A stretch of 64,000 nucleotides of DNA from Chloroflexota bacterium (GTDB lineage: Bacteria > Chloroflexota > Anaerolineae > Promineifilales > Promineifilaceae), in the NCBI GenBank assembly GCA_018004935.1, contig JAGNBF010000012.1, forward strand, positions 1-64,000, in the 5' to 3' direction. Under the pieces are notes generated by a model. That model saw nothing but the letters and a program-made list of their open reading frames with translations. It was not told where the DNA came from and did no database searches. Made by a program: the position numbers and the translations under genes. Positions within the stretch are counted from its first letter, which is position 1. Every line of letters starts with the position of its first letter. Below are positions 1 to 8,175 of the stretch, one piece after another.

Positions 1-825
1 GTTAAACTGTAAAACATGGGGCAACATAATGGCATTTGCCACCCCATGCGCTACCCCCGCTGTCCCCCCCAATACATGACACAACCCATGATGTAAAGCC
101 ATCTCCACTGTTGCCAGAGCCGTACCCCCCAGGTGTGCCCCCAGGAGCATCTCCGCACGGGCGTCCCGGTTTTGTCCGTCGGCCAGACAAAGGGGTAAGG
201 CCTGGTTAATGGCGCGAATACCGGCGAGTGCGGCCGCGCTTGCCAGGGGGTTAGCGGTGACGGAGTATAACGCCTCAAAACAGTGAGCCAGGGCATTGAT
301 GCCCGTGCCTGCCGTCACAGCGGCGGGTAAGGTGAGGGTGATGTCGGGGTCGTAAAGAATCAGCCGGGGGGCAACCTTGGGGTCGCGGACGGTGATTTTG
401 CGGCTGGAGCCATCGGCCAGATGATGGGTGATGCCATAAACTGGGGTCATCTCTGACCCGGCGTAGGTGCTGGGAATGGCAATAACTGGGAGTGCCACTG
501 CGCCGGTCTGGCTCAGGGCCTTAGCCAAACCAATGACGCTACCCCCGCCCAAACCGATGAGGCCATCTATCGCCTGGGTTTGGGCCAGGGCGGATACCTC
601 AGCCAGTTGGTAATCTTGTACGTGGGCCTCAGTGCGGCTGAAGGTGGCGACGAGGGTAGTGCCGAGCGCGGCCGCGAGCCGCCCCACTTCTCCCCCACGT
701 ACTAATGAGGCACTGGTAATCAATAAAAGCCGCCGCACCCCCAACGAGGTGACAGCGGCTTCTATCTGGTTGATACCCCCTGGGGCAAAGATGATCTGCT
801 GGGCCAGAGTGGTATAGGTAAACAT
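1..825 (-). CDS. Maleylacetate reductase / iron-containing alcohol dehydrogenase, 3' end off the window
   Basis: The first 275 codons are present and the frame is still open at base 1. The translation has the family fold: a dinucleotide-binding loop GLGGGSVIGLAKA, then AIPSTYAGSEMTPVYGIT, a segment typical of maleylacetate reductases, then GINALAHCFEALY and an HHGLCHVLGG metal-site region. Maleylacetate reductases use NAD(P)H to reduce maleylacetate to 3-oxoadipate in aromatic-ring degradation. The start (ATG at 825) lies 21 bp after the stop of the CpXC gene on the same strand, so the two may be co-transcribed. No ring-cleavage gene is visible, so another iron-dependent alcohol dehydrogenase role is possible. 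Confidence 0.85.
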   Translation of the reverse strand, partial: MFTYTTLAQQIIFAPGGINQIEAAVTSLGVRRLLLITSASLVRGGEVGRLAAALGTTLVATFSRTEAHVQDYQLAEVSALAQTQAIDGLIGLGGGSVIGLAKALSQTGAVALPVIAIPSTYAGSEMTPVYGITHHLADGSSRKITVRDPKVAPRLILYDPDITLTLPAAVTAGTGINALAHCFEALYSVTANPLASAAALAGIRAINQALPLCLADGQNRDARAEMLLGAHLGGTALATVEMALHHGLCHVLGGTAGVAHGVANAIMLPHVLQFN

Positions 826-846
826 GGGTGAGGGGGGAAAGTCCCC

Positions 847-2196
847 TTACAGGGCCAGCATCAGCCGGGTCTGGATCATGTTCTGAGCTTTGCTCAGAAC
901 ATCCACAAGGGCGGGTTCTTGGGTGGCCGCGCTCTGTTTCATCATTTCCAACATCTGCACCATTTCCGGGTTGACCATTTGCGGATTGTTTTTGAGTACC
1001 TGGCGCATCGCTTCATCAGATTCAGCTTCGATCAGGTCATTAACAAAACGTAGTTCTGGGGGAACCTGCTCTTCAGCCATTTTGAGGATGGTTTCATGCA
1101 CATGTTTAAGCGCGGCCGCTTCAATCGTTTGCCCGCGCCCTTCCGCCTGTTGGATGCGGCCGCTGAGGATATACATGAAGGCATCGTCAATTTCCTGAAT
1201 GCGGTTCTGGATTTCCATTTCTTTGTCTGGGGCGTCGAGAATGGCCTGCAAGGTAGCCTCTGCCTGGTCAAGAATCTGGCGCGATTGTTGTTGCAGGTTT
1301 TGGTACAGTTGCAACAGTTGCTCCCGGAGATGGATGATGGGCGCGGCCGCGATCTCACCGCCTAATTTTTGCCGCTTTTCCACCTCTTTGGTCAGCAAGT
1401 TAAAAAATTCATAATCGAGGGCCGCCTGACCCGTCAAGGCCATTGCCATCGCCAACTGGGGATCATCGGCATTGGCAATCACATGCTTCAACAACAGTTC
1501 TGGCGTCAGTTGTCCGCCCCCCTGTTTTACATCTTTTTGCAGTTTGTACATGGCCGCCTGCTGTTTTTGCATTCTGTGCCCGGCGGCTGTTTCCTGCATC
1601 AAACGGGCCAACAGGTTAGACAGTTTCACCAATTCCTGTTCTGCCTGCGCCTGCTCTGCCCGCGAGAGAGATTGGCGTAAGGCGTTGATCATCTCATCGG
1701 TAATTTCATGCCCCCGTTCTTTAAGCAACACATCTACCACATCATTATCAGCCGTCATGAGGGTGCGCAGAAGTTCCTGCTGTTTGCGTTGTTGTTCTAA
1801 CATTTCCGGTGTGACACCTTCCGTCCCCCAGACCCGCTCCATGAGGGTTTTCATTGTGAAGGCTGTTTCCGGCTGAAGCAGATACCCCTTACGTTGTTCT
1901 GCGGGCAGGCTGTTCATTACCTGTTGCACCATCTGCCCAATCAGCCGTTCCTGCTCTGGGCGGGGCATATTTAATTCCTGGGGTACATAGGTCATAAAAA
2001 GCTGGTGGGCAGGATCATGGTAGAGGAGAGGAGTGGCGATTTGCCCGGCCGCACCACAATTAGGGCAGACGGCAACGTTCAGTTGCCCGGATAGTAGTAG
2101 TTGTTTCAGTTGTGGCTCGCGGCCTACGTCCACAATTTGCCAGACTTCGGCCAGATAAGGCGTGCGGCAACGAGGACAGGTTAATTGAGTTTGCAT
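847..2196 (-). CDS. CpXC domain protein with coiled-coil body
   Basis: This 449-aa protein opens with two CPxC knuckles (CPRC at residues 7-10, CPNC at 44-47) in the arrangement of the CpXC domain, a probable zinc-binding module of unknown role. The rest is Gln/Glu/Leu-rich and predicted to be helical and largely coiled coil, with no enzyme motif that I recognise. An AAGGAG-type ribosome site precedes the ATG at 2196. It sits 38 bp after the histidine kinase and 21 bp before the maleylacetate reductase, all on the minus strand, which suggests a three-gene transcript. The function is unknown. Confidence 0.8.
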   Translation of the reverse strand: MQTQLTCPRCRTPYLAEVWQIVDVGREPQLKQLLLSGQLNVAVCPNCGAAGQIATPLLYHDPAHQLFMTYVPQELNMPRPEQERLIGQMVQQVMNSLPAEQRKGYLLQPETAFTMKTLMERVWGTEGVTPEMLEQQRKQQELLRTLMTADNDVVDVLLKERGHEITDEMINALRQSLSRAEQAQAEQELVKLSNLLARLMQETAAGHRMQKQQAAMYKLQKDVKQGGGQLTPELLLKHVIANADDPQLAMAMALTGQAALDYEFFNLLTKEVEKRQKLGGEIAAAPIIHLREQLLQLYQNLQQQSRQILDQAEATLQAILDAPDKEMEIQNRIQEIDDAFMYILSGRIQQAEGRGQTIEAAALKHVHETILKMAEEQVPPELRFVNDLIEAESDEAMRQVLKNNPQMVNPEMVQMLEMMKQSAATQEPALVDVLSKAQNMIQTRLMLAL

Positions 2197-2234
2197 GAGA
2201 TCTCCTTCAAAATTAGAGTTTCGGATTTCGTATT

Positions 2235-3821
2235 TTACGAGTTACCCTTTTGTTCACTGGCGACAAAGGGCAGGCAAAAAGTAAAGGTTGTGCCCGGACC
2301 ATCCTGGTTATTTTCAAACCAGATTTGCCCGCCGTGGGCTTCGATAATGGCTTTGGTGAGAAACAGCCCCAGGCCTGTGCCCTCCGTTTTACGACTGAGG
2401 GCGTTGTCCAGACGGCTGAATTTTTGGAAGATACGATGTTGTTGGTGTTCGGGAATGCCGATGCCTAGATCGTGCACACTGAGGGTGACATACTGATTTT
2501 GCACTTTGCCGCTAATTTCAATAGGGCCACCATCGGCGGAATATTTAATGGCATTGCTGAATAAATTGTTGAGAACCTGGGTCAGCCGTCGTTCATCCCC
2601 CTGGACGATGGGAAAATCGGGTGAGAAATGGACCTGGAAGGTATGTTTCTCGGTCTGGCTGGCGAATTTACGCGTCGCGGCCGCGACCAACCCTGGCAGT
2701 AACACCTCGCTCATCTCTAGTTTAAACGTGCCTGATTGCAGGCGCGAGGCCTCCAACAAATTATCAATCAGATCTGTCAGGTGGTCAGCCTCTTCTTCGA
2801 TCACATCCAGGTATTCCTGGTGCACCTCGTGGGACCAGTTTGCCTCGTACCGTTTGAGAGTACCCGCATACCCTTTGATGATGGAGACTGGGGTTTTTAG
2901 CTCGTGGCTGATCACTGAAACAAAAGTTTTCTGCAATTCCTGCTCTTCCCGGTAGCGGGTGAGGTCCCGTACATTGGCGATGATGTCAGTCATGCGGCCG
3001 CGGTTATCCAGCATCGGCACATAGGTCAGACTCAGACTGACAGACTTGTCATCTTTGCGCCATAGCTCACCTTCCACAGTCAGATGAGCGGCACCGGGCA
3101 AGGGCCAGCCATTGGCCAGGGCCACCCGTAAATCCAGGTCTGTTTTGAGGAGTTTCCAGCGAATGACATCATCATGGAGTAGACCAATCGTTGCGGTTGC
3201 GTCCCAGCCCGTCATGACACTCAGCGCCCGGTTAAACACGGTAATCCGCAAATATGGATCCAGTATCATAACCCCATCGGCACTTTGTTCTAAAATTGCC
3301 CCCAGCCGGTTTCGTTCGGCAATGAGGCGCTCATATAGACGGGCATTTTTGACAGCAATAGCCGCCTGGTCGGCAAAACTCTGGAGCAGACTGGCCGCAT
3401 CTGGGTTGATCTGGTACCGCCCCACCTGAAACACATAAATCAGGCCAATAAGCGATTCCCCACTAAGCAAGGGCAAGGGTAACACCTGGGTCAGCCCCAG
3501 ATTGGTAGCCTGAGCAATCCGTTTGACGCCAAGGCTAATCTCCTGAATGACTTCCCGTTCTCCCCCCTCATCATAGGGCAACCCGTGCAAAACGTTTTCA
3601 AATTGGGGATAAACGGCCCGCTGAAAACCATAACCGGTAGCCACATGAAATGTGCGGTCGGTGGGATCCGCCAGCACGACAATACCTGCCCGCCCGGAGA
3701 TGAAATCTATCGTTGCTTGCAAAATAATTCGTAGAACATCTTGCAGTTCCAACTCCGCCGAAAGCGCCCGGCTGATTGCCAGCAAATATTCGCGTTGGCG
3801 TACACGGTAATCTACTAACAT
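2235..3821 (-). CDS. GAF-PAS sensor histidine kinase
   Basis: This is a soluble sensor kinase of about 528 aa. Domains in order are a GAF domain (about residues 20-165), a PAS domain (about 180-295, ILEQSADGVMILDP), HisKA with the phospho-acceptor in ISHELKTP (about residue 305), and a HATPase domain with N box NLFSNAIKYS, G1 box DLGIGIP and G2 box GTGLGLFLTKAI. I chose the ATG at 3821, which follows a GGAAG about 9 nt upstream. The in-frame GTG at 3956 has no ribosome site and adds 45 residues without domain character. No transmembrane segment and no response regulator gene are nearby, so its partner must be encoded elsewhere. Confidence 0.9.
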   Translation of the reverse strand: MLVDYRVRQREYLLAISRALSAELELQDVLRIILQATIDFISGRAGIVVLADPTDRTFHVATGYGFQRAVYPQFENVLHGLPYDEGGEREVIQEISLGVKRIAQATNLGLTQVLPLPLLSGESLIGLIYVFQVGRYQINPDAASLLQSFADQAAIAVKNARLYERLIAERNRLGAILEQSADGVMILDPYLRITVFNRALSVMTGWDATATIGLLHDDVIRWKLLKTDLDLRVALANGWPLPGAAHLTVEGELWRKDDKSVSLSLTYVPMLDNRGRMTDIIANVRDLTRYREEQELQKTFVSVISHELKTPVSIIKGYAGTLKRYEANWSHEVHQEYLDVIEEEADHLTDLIDNLLEASRLQSGTFKLEMSEVLLPGLVAAATRKFASQTEKHTFQVHFSPDFPIVQGDERRLTQVLNNLFSNAIKYSADGGPIEISGKVQNQYVTLSVHDLGIGIPEHQQHRIFQKFSRLDNALSRKTEGTGLGLFLTKAIIEAHGGQIWFENNQDGPGTTFTFCLPFVASEQKGNS

Positions 3822-4277
3822 CGCTATCTTCCAGGCAACTGCATCAATTGCCTTATACGGTGCGCGGTCAGTTATTGCGCTTTTACGCTGTGGCCCGTCT
3901 CCGGGACGAGCCACCCATATGTGACCGTGATGGGCATACAAGCAATAACCGACCACTGATAACTGATTGCTCAGTCCTCAGCCCTCTATCAGGGATTGTT
4001 GTATTATGGCGAATGAGTGTTGGAAAGGCGTTGGATGGGAAGGAAAACGGAGAGGGACACCCTTAAACCTCTTTCCAGCAAAACAATGGCAGGCATTCTA
4101 ATCATTTTCGCCCCAGTACGCAAAAGTCGTTATACTAAATCGCCGTTTGCGGGATATAGTCACCGTTCAGTTGTGTCAATTTATTCGCCAGCCCACCCGA
4201 GTCGTAAAACGTCCGGGTTAGAGGAGTGTCGGTTATCGGCCGCGCCCGATAACCGACACTTAGTGAACATCTAAAAA

Positions 4278-4338
4278 TAACTTCCCGGTTTAGACCTGAC
4301 AGGTTTTCGGAAACCTGTCAGGTCTGCGCGGAACTTAT
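4278..4338. repeat. Dispersed inverted repeat (ACCTGACAGG family)
   Basis: The arms AGACCTGACAGGTTT and AAACCTGTCAGGTCT form a near-perfect hairpin, flanked by CTTCCCGGTTT and GCGGAACTTA. A second copy with the same flanks lies at 13095-13160. This is a non-coding MITE- or REP-like element. Confidence 0.75.
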
Positions 4339-4352
4339 TCTTGGACGATTAC

Positions 4353-4425
4353 TTAGAGTCTGGCGGTTTGACCGCCGGGCGGACTAACGGAACGCTTACC
4401 CTTCAAAATGTGAATTGCTGGTTGA
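4353..4425 (-). repeat. Dispersed repeat (CAAACCGCCGGGCGG family)
   Basis: It contains the palindrome GGCGGTTTGACCGCC followed by GGGCGG and a tail reading ACGCTTACCCTTCAAA then GAATTGCTG. Related copies lie at 6541-6665 and 38497-38612, with a fragment near 63230-63268. Confidence 0.65.
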
Positions 4426-4455
4426 AAACCCGGCTTTTTCTCTCTGGAATTCCCC

Positions 4456-4975
4456 ATGGGCCTACGGCACACCCAGTGGGGTGAAAATCTGTAGGACGAT
4501 TTTTTAAATCGTCCACCGGGCGATTTACCAAATCGCCCTACATTTTCGCAGGAGTTCCCCATGGGCCTACGGCGCACCAAGGGGAATGAAAATTTGTAGG
4601 ACAATTTTGTAAATTGTCCACCGGGCGATTTACCAAATCGCCCTACATTTTCGCAGGAGTTCCCCATGGGCCTACAGCGCACCAAGGGGAATGAAAATTT
4701 GTAGGACAATTTTGTAAATTGTCCACCGGGCGATTTACCAAATCGCCCTACATTTTCGTAGGAGTTCCCCATGGGCCTACAGCGCACCAAGGGGAATAAA
4801 AATTTGTAGGACAATTTTGTAAATTGTCCACCGGGCGATTTACCAAATCGCCCTACATTTTCGTAGGAGTTCCCCATGGGCCTACAGCGCACCAAGGGGA
4901 ATGAAAATTTGTAGGACAATTTTGTAAATTGTCCACCGGGCGATTTACCAAATCGCCCTACATTTTCGTAGGAGA
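4456..4975 (+). repeat. 105-bp tandem array ending at the ychF ribosome-binding site
   Basis: The unit GTAGGACAAT... begins at 4491, 4596, 4701, 4806 and 4911, an exact 105-bp period, with a partial unit in front. Each unit reads: TAGGAG or CAGGAG; TTCCCC; ATG; a 12-codon open frame ending in TAG; hairpin GGACAATTT/AAATTGTCC; hairpin GGGCGATTT/AAATCGCCC; TACATTTTCG; then the next GGAG. The mini-ORFs start at 4456, 4561, 4666, 4771 and 4876 (for example MGLQRTKGNENL). The last unit stops right after TAGGAG, which serves as the Shine-Dalgarno of ychF 5 nt before its ATG. Similar arrays precede purA and the pentapeptide gene. Confidence 0.95.
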
Positions 4976-4979
4976 TACA

Positions 4980-6050
4980 ATGAAATTAGGCATTATTGGT
5001 TTGCCCAGTAGTGGCAAAACCACCATTTTTAACGCCCTTACCCGGGGCGATGCTCCGGTAGGGCAAAGCGTAAGCGGTCGTTTTGATGTATTAACATCCG
5101 TTGTTGATGTGCCGGATGAACGAGTTGGCATTCTCACAGCCATGTTCAAACCCGAAAAGACCGCCTACGCCAAAGTGATTTATACTGATATTGCTGGCCT
5201 GAAAAAAGGGATCGGTGAAAGTGGGGGGATGAGTGGCCCTTTACTCAATCATCTGGCCGCCCTGGATGGTTTTGTCCATGTAGTGCGGGCCTTTGCCAAT
5301 GATCAGGTAGCCCATCTGGAAGATACGATTGATCCGGCACGGGATCTGGCGACGCTGGATACGGAGTTTTTGCTTTCTGACCTGGTACTGGTGGAAACCC
5401 GTCTCACCCGGCTGAAGGAAGGGCTGAATAAATCCAAGGATAAAGTGGCGACACAGCGGGATATTGCCCTGATGGAACAACTCCATGCCAAACTTTCCGA
5501 AGAGCGTCCCCTGCGGGAGCTAGACCTGACTGAGGAAGAAGAAAAATCTTTGCGTGGCTTTGGTTTCCTGACGCTTAAGCCGGTATTGGTGCTTATTAAT
5601 GTGGGAGATGAACAGGCGGATGTGCCGCTGACTTATACGTTTGGCAAAAGCCGGGTGCTGAATTTACGCGGCCGCTTAGAAGCCGAACTGGCCCAACTCT
5701 CTGGCGATGATCTGGAAATGTTTATGACCGAATATGGGGTGACAGAACTGGGGTTGGCAAAGGTTATTCACGAAAGTTATGACCTGATGGGCCTGCAATC
5801 GTTCTTCACTGTGGGTGAGGATGAGGTACGTGCCTGGACAGTAGCTCGTGGGGCGTCGGCGGTGGACGCGGCCGCAACGATTCACACCGACCTGGCTAAA
5901 GGGTTTATCCGTGCCGAAGTGGTAGCCTATGCTGACCTGATTGAACTCGGCAGTATGGCAAACGCCCGGTCCCAAGGTAAACTGCGCCAGGAAGGCAAAA
6001 CCTACATCGTGCAAGATGGTGACATCGTGCATATTAAGTTTAATTTGTAG
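4980..6050 (+). CDS. ychF: YchF/OLA1-family GTP/ATP-binding protein
   Basis: This 356-aa Obg-related P-loop NTPase has the P-loop GLPSSGKT at residues 7-14, the Asp-Ile-Ala-Gly-Leu G3 segment, an alpha-helical hairpin insert, and a C-terminal TGS domain (about residues 270-356). YchF proteins bind ribosomes and prefer ATP. The usual N-V-G-K of the P-loop is S-S-G-K here, and the G4-position segment reads LVLINVGDEQ, so it is a divergent member. The start is the ATG at 4980, directly after the TAGGAG that ends the 105-bp array. A longer in-frame reading would run back through the repeat and is rejected. Confidence 0.92.
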   Translation: MKLGIIGLPSSGKTTIFNALTRGDAPVGQSVSGRFDVLTSVVDVPDERVGILTAMFKPEKTAYAKVIYTDIAGLKKGIGESGGMSGPLLNHLAALDGFVHVVRAFANDQVAHLEDTIDPARDLATLDTEFLLSDLVLVETRLTRLKEGLNKSKDKVATQRDIALMEQLHAKLSEERPLRELDLTEEEEKSLRGFGFLTLKPVLVLINVGDEQADVPLTYTFGKSRVLNLRGRLEAELAQLSGDDLEMFMTEYGVTELGLAKVIHESYDLMGLQSFFTVGEDEVRAWTVARGASAVDAAATIHTDLAKGFIRAEVVAYADLIELGSMANARSQGKLRQEGKTYIVQDGDIVHIKFNL

Positions 6051-6080
6051 AGGAAACCCTTTACCAAATCGTCCTACAAA
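6046..6080 (+). repeat. Remnant of the 105-bp repeat
   Basis: Just after the ychF stop the sequence shows TTTACCAAATCGTCCTACAA, one arm of the 105-bp repeat hairpins, without the rest of the unit. Confidence 0.6.
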
Positions 6081-6202
6081 TGGTTAAGCACTGTTTGCCG
6101 CCTTATGAACCACGCCGGGAAAGGCAACGGAAGACAGAAAACAGTAGCAATTCTCAATTTGGCCTGAATGTCTAAAAATGCCGAGGTCGCCCGACCGTAA
6201 TT

Positions 6203-6529
6203 GTAGTTTAAAAAATTAGTATCTTTGGGATTTCAGGGGGTTGACACCATCTGTAGGGGCAACCCTTGTGGTTGCCCTCGGCGGGGCAGGCACAAGGCCA
6301 GCCCCTACATGTAGCCGCACCCCACGAATTCCGAAAGAACCAAATTAATCAGGTAATGGCATCCCCCCACCCCTAACCCCGCCCCCAGGGGCGGGGAACT
6401 TTTCTAAGGGGCATTTTTCGGGGCGAATGCCCCGAAAAATGCCCCATGGGAATTCCCCCCTTCCCGTGGGCAGGGGGGCAGGGGGGATGGGGTCAATGAA
6501 TGCGTTACCCGATTAAAAATTTAATGAAT
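6203..6529 (+). mobile_element. MITE-like element B, interrupted by a second element
   Basis: The ends are imperfect terminal inverted repeats: TAGTTTAAAAAATTA(ATCAGGTAATGG) on the left and GTTACCCGATTAAAAATTTA on the right. The core is rich in CCCCACCCC and has a long hairpin around ATTTTTCGGGGCGAATGCCC. The copies at 10639-10795 and 63001-63196 are uninterrupted, which shows that the left end of this copy was split by the element at 6219-6341. Confidence 0.75.
6219..6341 (+). mobile_element. MITE-like element D nested in element B
   Basis: The termini GTATCTTTGGGATTTC and GAATTCCGAAAGAACC are imperfect inverted repeats around a hairpin with arms GGGGCAACCCTTGTGG and GGCACAAGGCCAGCCCC. It splits the left end of element B, with AAATTA present on both sides of the break, consistent with a short target duplication. 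Other copies lie at 8016-8149, 47930-48030 and 52160-52222. Confidence 0.7.
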
Positions 6530-6540
6530 AAAAACGGGCG

Positions 6541-6665
6541 GGCTATGGTTACGAAGGCCGTTGGCCTGTTGTCTTAGCCCGTAGGGCCAGGTATTGATAG
6601 CCCGGTGGTCAAACCGCCGGGCGGATTATGGAGCGTATATCGTTCAAACGGAGAATTGCTGAGAA
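6541..6665 (+). repeat. Dispersed repeat (CAAACCGCCGGGCGG family)
   Basis: It contains AGGCCGTTGGCCT, CCCGTAGGGCC and CAAACCGCCGGGCGGATTA in order. The same blocks appear in reverse order and on the opposite strand at 38497-38612. It ends just before the lipoprotein gene. Confidence 0.65.
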
Positions 6666-6695
6666 AACAGGGTGCGGCTCACCGGGAGAAAACGT

Positions 6696-7658
6696 ATGAT
6701 CACACGACGATGGTTACACTGGTTAGCAGGTATGATAATTGTAGGCGTCGCGGCCGCGTGTTCAGCCGGTTCACCAGAGCCGACCAGCAATGAACAAGCC
6801 GCCCCACCTCTACTCCCTACCCAACTGACTCTAACCCCGATTCAAGATGTAACCCTAGAAACACCTACCCCATTCCCTACCATTACCCCACTGCCCACAC
6901 CAGAGCTAGAACCAACGACGCCCCTGTTGGATAATGCCGCCCAGTTTCAGGTGGTTTATGTAGCGCCCGATGACGTTTTGAATGTGCGTAGTGGCCCTGG
7001 TGTGGGTAATGATATTATCGGTGAACTACCGCCAGATGCCACCGGGATTACGATTACCGGCGACGGCCAAATGGTGGAAGGATCATTGTGGGTTCCCATT
7101 ACTGCCAATGGCACAAGCGGCTGGGTTAATACTGTTTATCTGACCGAGATAATAACAACCACTGATTTTTGCCAGGACGCGGCCGCGAACACCCTTATCA
7201 CCGATTTGCAGAAAGCCTTACATGACCGTAATGGCGCGGTTTTGGCTGGCCTGGTTCACCCGACAAGGGGTCTCACAATTCATTGGCACTGGGGGAACCC
7301 GGCCGTCAACATTCCCCCGGAAACTATTACCGACGTTTTCAGCGATTCCGCCAGCTACTACTGGGGTATTGAAGATGGTTCTGGTTTGGACATCAACGGC
7401 TCTTTTGCCGAAGTTGCTTTGCCCCTGCTCGACAATGATCTAGTCCTGGGGACAGAGATCGCCTGCAACCAGATTCTGGCCGGTAACACCACCGGTATGG
7501 TGCGCCTGCCTGATGGTTATGATCAAATCAACCACTATTCTGTCTACCGCCCGGCGACGGATATTGGCTTCGATTGGGGCAGTTGGGTCGTCGGCATCGA
7601 AAAAATAGAGGGTCGCTACATCGTGACCTACCTGGTGCACTTCGCCTGGGAAATTTAA
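6696..7658 (+). CDS. Lipoprotein with bacterial SH3 domain
   Basis: The N-terminus MITRRWLHWLAGMIIVG ends in AAAC, a lipobox-like site (Cys at about 22), so export and lipid anchoring are likely. A Thr/Pro-rich linker follows (to about residue 80), then an SH3-type domain (DVLNVRSGPGVGNDIIGELP to GWVNTVYLTE, about residues 95-155) as used for cell-wall or peptide binding. The last 160 residues have no motif that I recognise. I chose the ATG at 6696 because GGGAG sits 7 nt upstream; the GTG at 6672 would add eight residues ahead of the signal peptide. It stands alone between repeat-filled spacers. Confidence 0.8.
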   Translation: MITRRWLHWLAGMIIVGVAAACSAGSPEPTSNEQAAPPLLPTQLTLTPIQDVTLETPTPFPTITPLPTPELEPTTPLLDNAAQFQVVYVAPDDVLNVRSGPGVGNDIIGELPPDATGITITGDGQMVEGSLWVPITANGTSGWVNTVYLTEIITTTDFCQDAAANTLITDLQKALHDRNGAVLAGLVHPTRGLTIHWHWGNPAVNIPPETITDVFSDSASYYWGIEDGSGLDINGSFAEVALPLLDNDLVLGTEIACNQILAGNTTGMVRLPDGYDQINHYSVYRPATDIGFDWGSWVVGIEKIEGRYIVTYLVHFAWEI

Positions 7659-7899
7659 GGGAAGGGGAGAAACCCACCGGCGCGGTTTGGGTCGTACGTC
7701 CCCAAACCGTGCCGAGAAAAGTTCCCCCCAGGGGCGAGGTTAGGGGTGGCCCTGGACAAACCAATCCTGAAACGGGTTACAAAACCAGGGTCTCATTCTC
7801 GCTATGATGGTTGAGTGTGTGGTGATTATTGAACGACCTGAATCACCACACACTGGGAAAATGTTAGATTATGCTCTTTGGCAGTAATTACTAAGCCGT

Positions 7900-7955
7900 T
7901 GCCTGAGCTTGTCGAAGGCAATACGAGGTTTCGACAAGCTCAGCCCTCGAGAGCC
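7900..7955. repeat. TTCGACAAGCTCAG dispersed inverted repeat
   Basis: The arms GCCTGAGCTTGTCGAA and TTCGACAAGCTCAG form a hairpin. Copies of the same palindrome lie at about 13020, 34236, 39981, 48178 and 55548. All are intergenic. Confidence 0.75.
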
Positions 7956-8015
7956 TTAGTCATTACCTTTGACCGTATAATTTCGAGTGAACCCAATATG
8001 GTCGTGGTAAGCATA

Positions 8016-8149
8016 CCTTGGGTCTATGGGATTTTGCGGGGTGATCGGTACTGTAGGGGCTGACCTTGTGCCTGCCCCGTCGAGGGCAACCACAAGGGTT
8101 GCCCCTACATCTGGTGTCAACCCCCTGACTTCCCAAAGAATCCATACCT
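8016..8149 (-). mobile_element. MITE-like element D, second copy
   Basis: The core hairpin GTAGGGGCTGACCTTGTGCC with GGCAACCACAAGGGTTGCCC, plus a terminus reading TTCTTTGGGAAGTCAGGGGG on the minus strand, matches the left half of the copy at 6219. It lies directly downstream of purA. Confidence 0.7.
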
Positions 8150-8175
8150 TTATCATCCCCGTGTTCACCTCTTCT

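Larger units (their letters stand above)
3822..4455. other. Intergenic region between divergent histidine kinase and ychF
   Basis: I see no gene here. It holds an inverted repeat around 4280-4338 (core ACCTGACAGGTTTTC and its complement), which recurs at about 13095-13160. It also holds a copy of the GGTTTGACCGCCGGGCGG element at 4353-4425. The promoters of the leftward kinase and the rightward ychF must lie here, but no clear -35/-10 pair could be assigned. Confidence 0.5.
7659..8175. other. Intergenic region between convergent lipoprotein and purA genes
   Basis: I see no credible gene. It holds a TTCGACAAGCTCAG inverted repeat (7900-7955) and a D-type element (8016-8149). A CACCACACACT segment at about 7815-7855 forms a small hairpin with GTGTGTGGTGATT and could end transcription of the lipoprotein gene. 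Confidence 0.5.

Noticed and set aside
3819-3956. Longer histidine kinase starting at the GTG at 3956
   Set aside because: No ribosome site and no domain-like sequence in the extra 45 residues; the ATG at 3821 has both a better site and family-like start.
4353-4919. A 188-codon open frame with a 35-residue repeat on the minus strand over the first 105-bp array
   Set aside because: 105 is a multiple of three, so any frame open in one unit stays open in all. The same happens at 44383-44961. There is no ribosome site or codon bias for a gene, and the frame is antisense to the leader function of the array.
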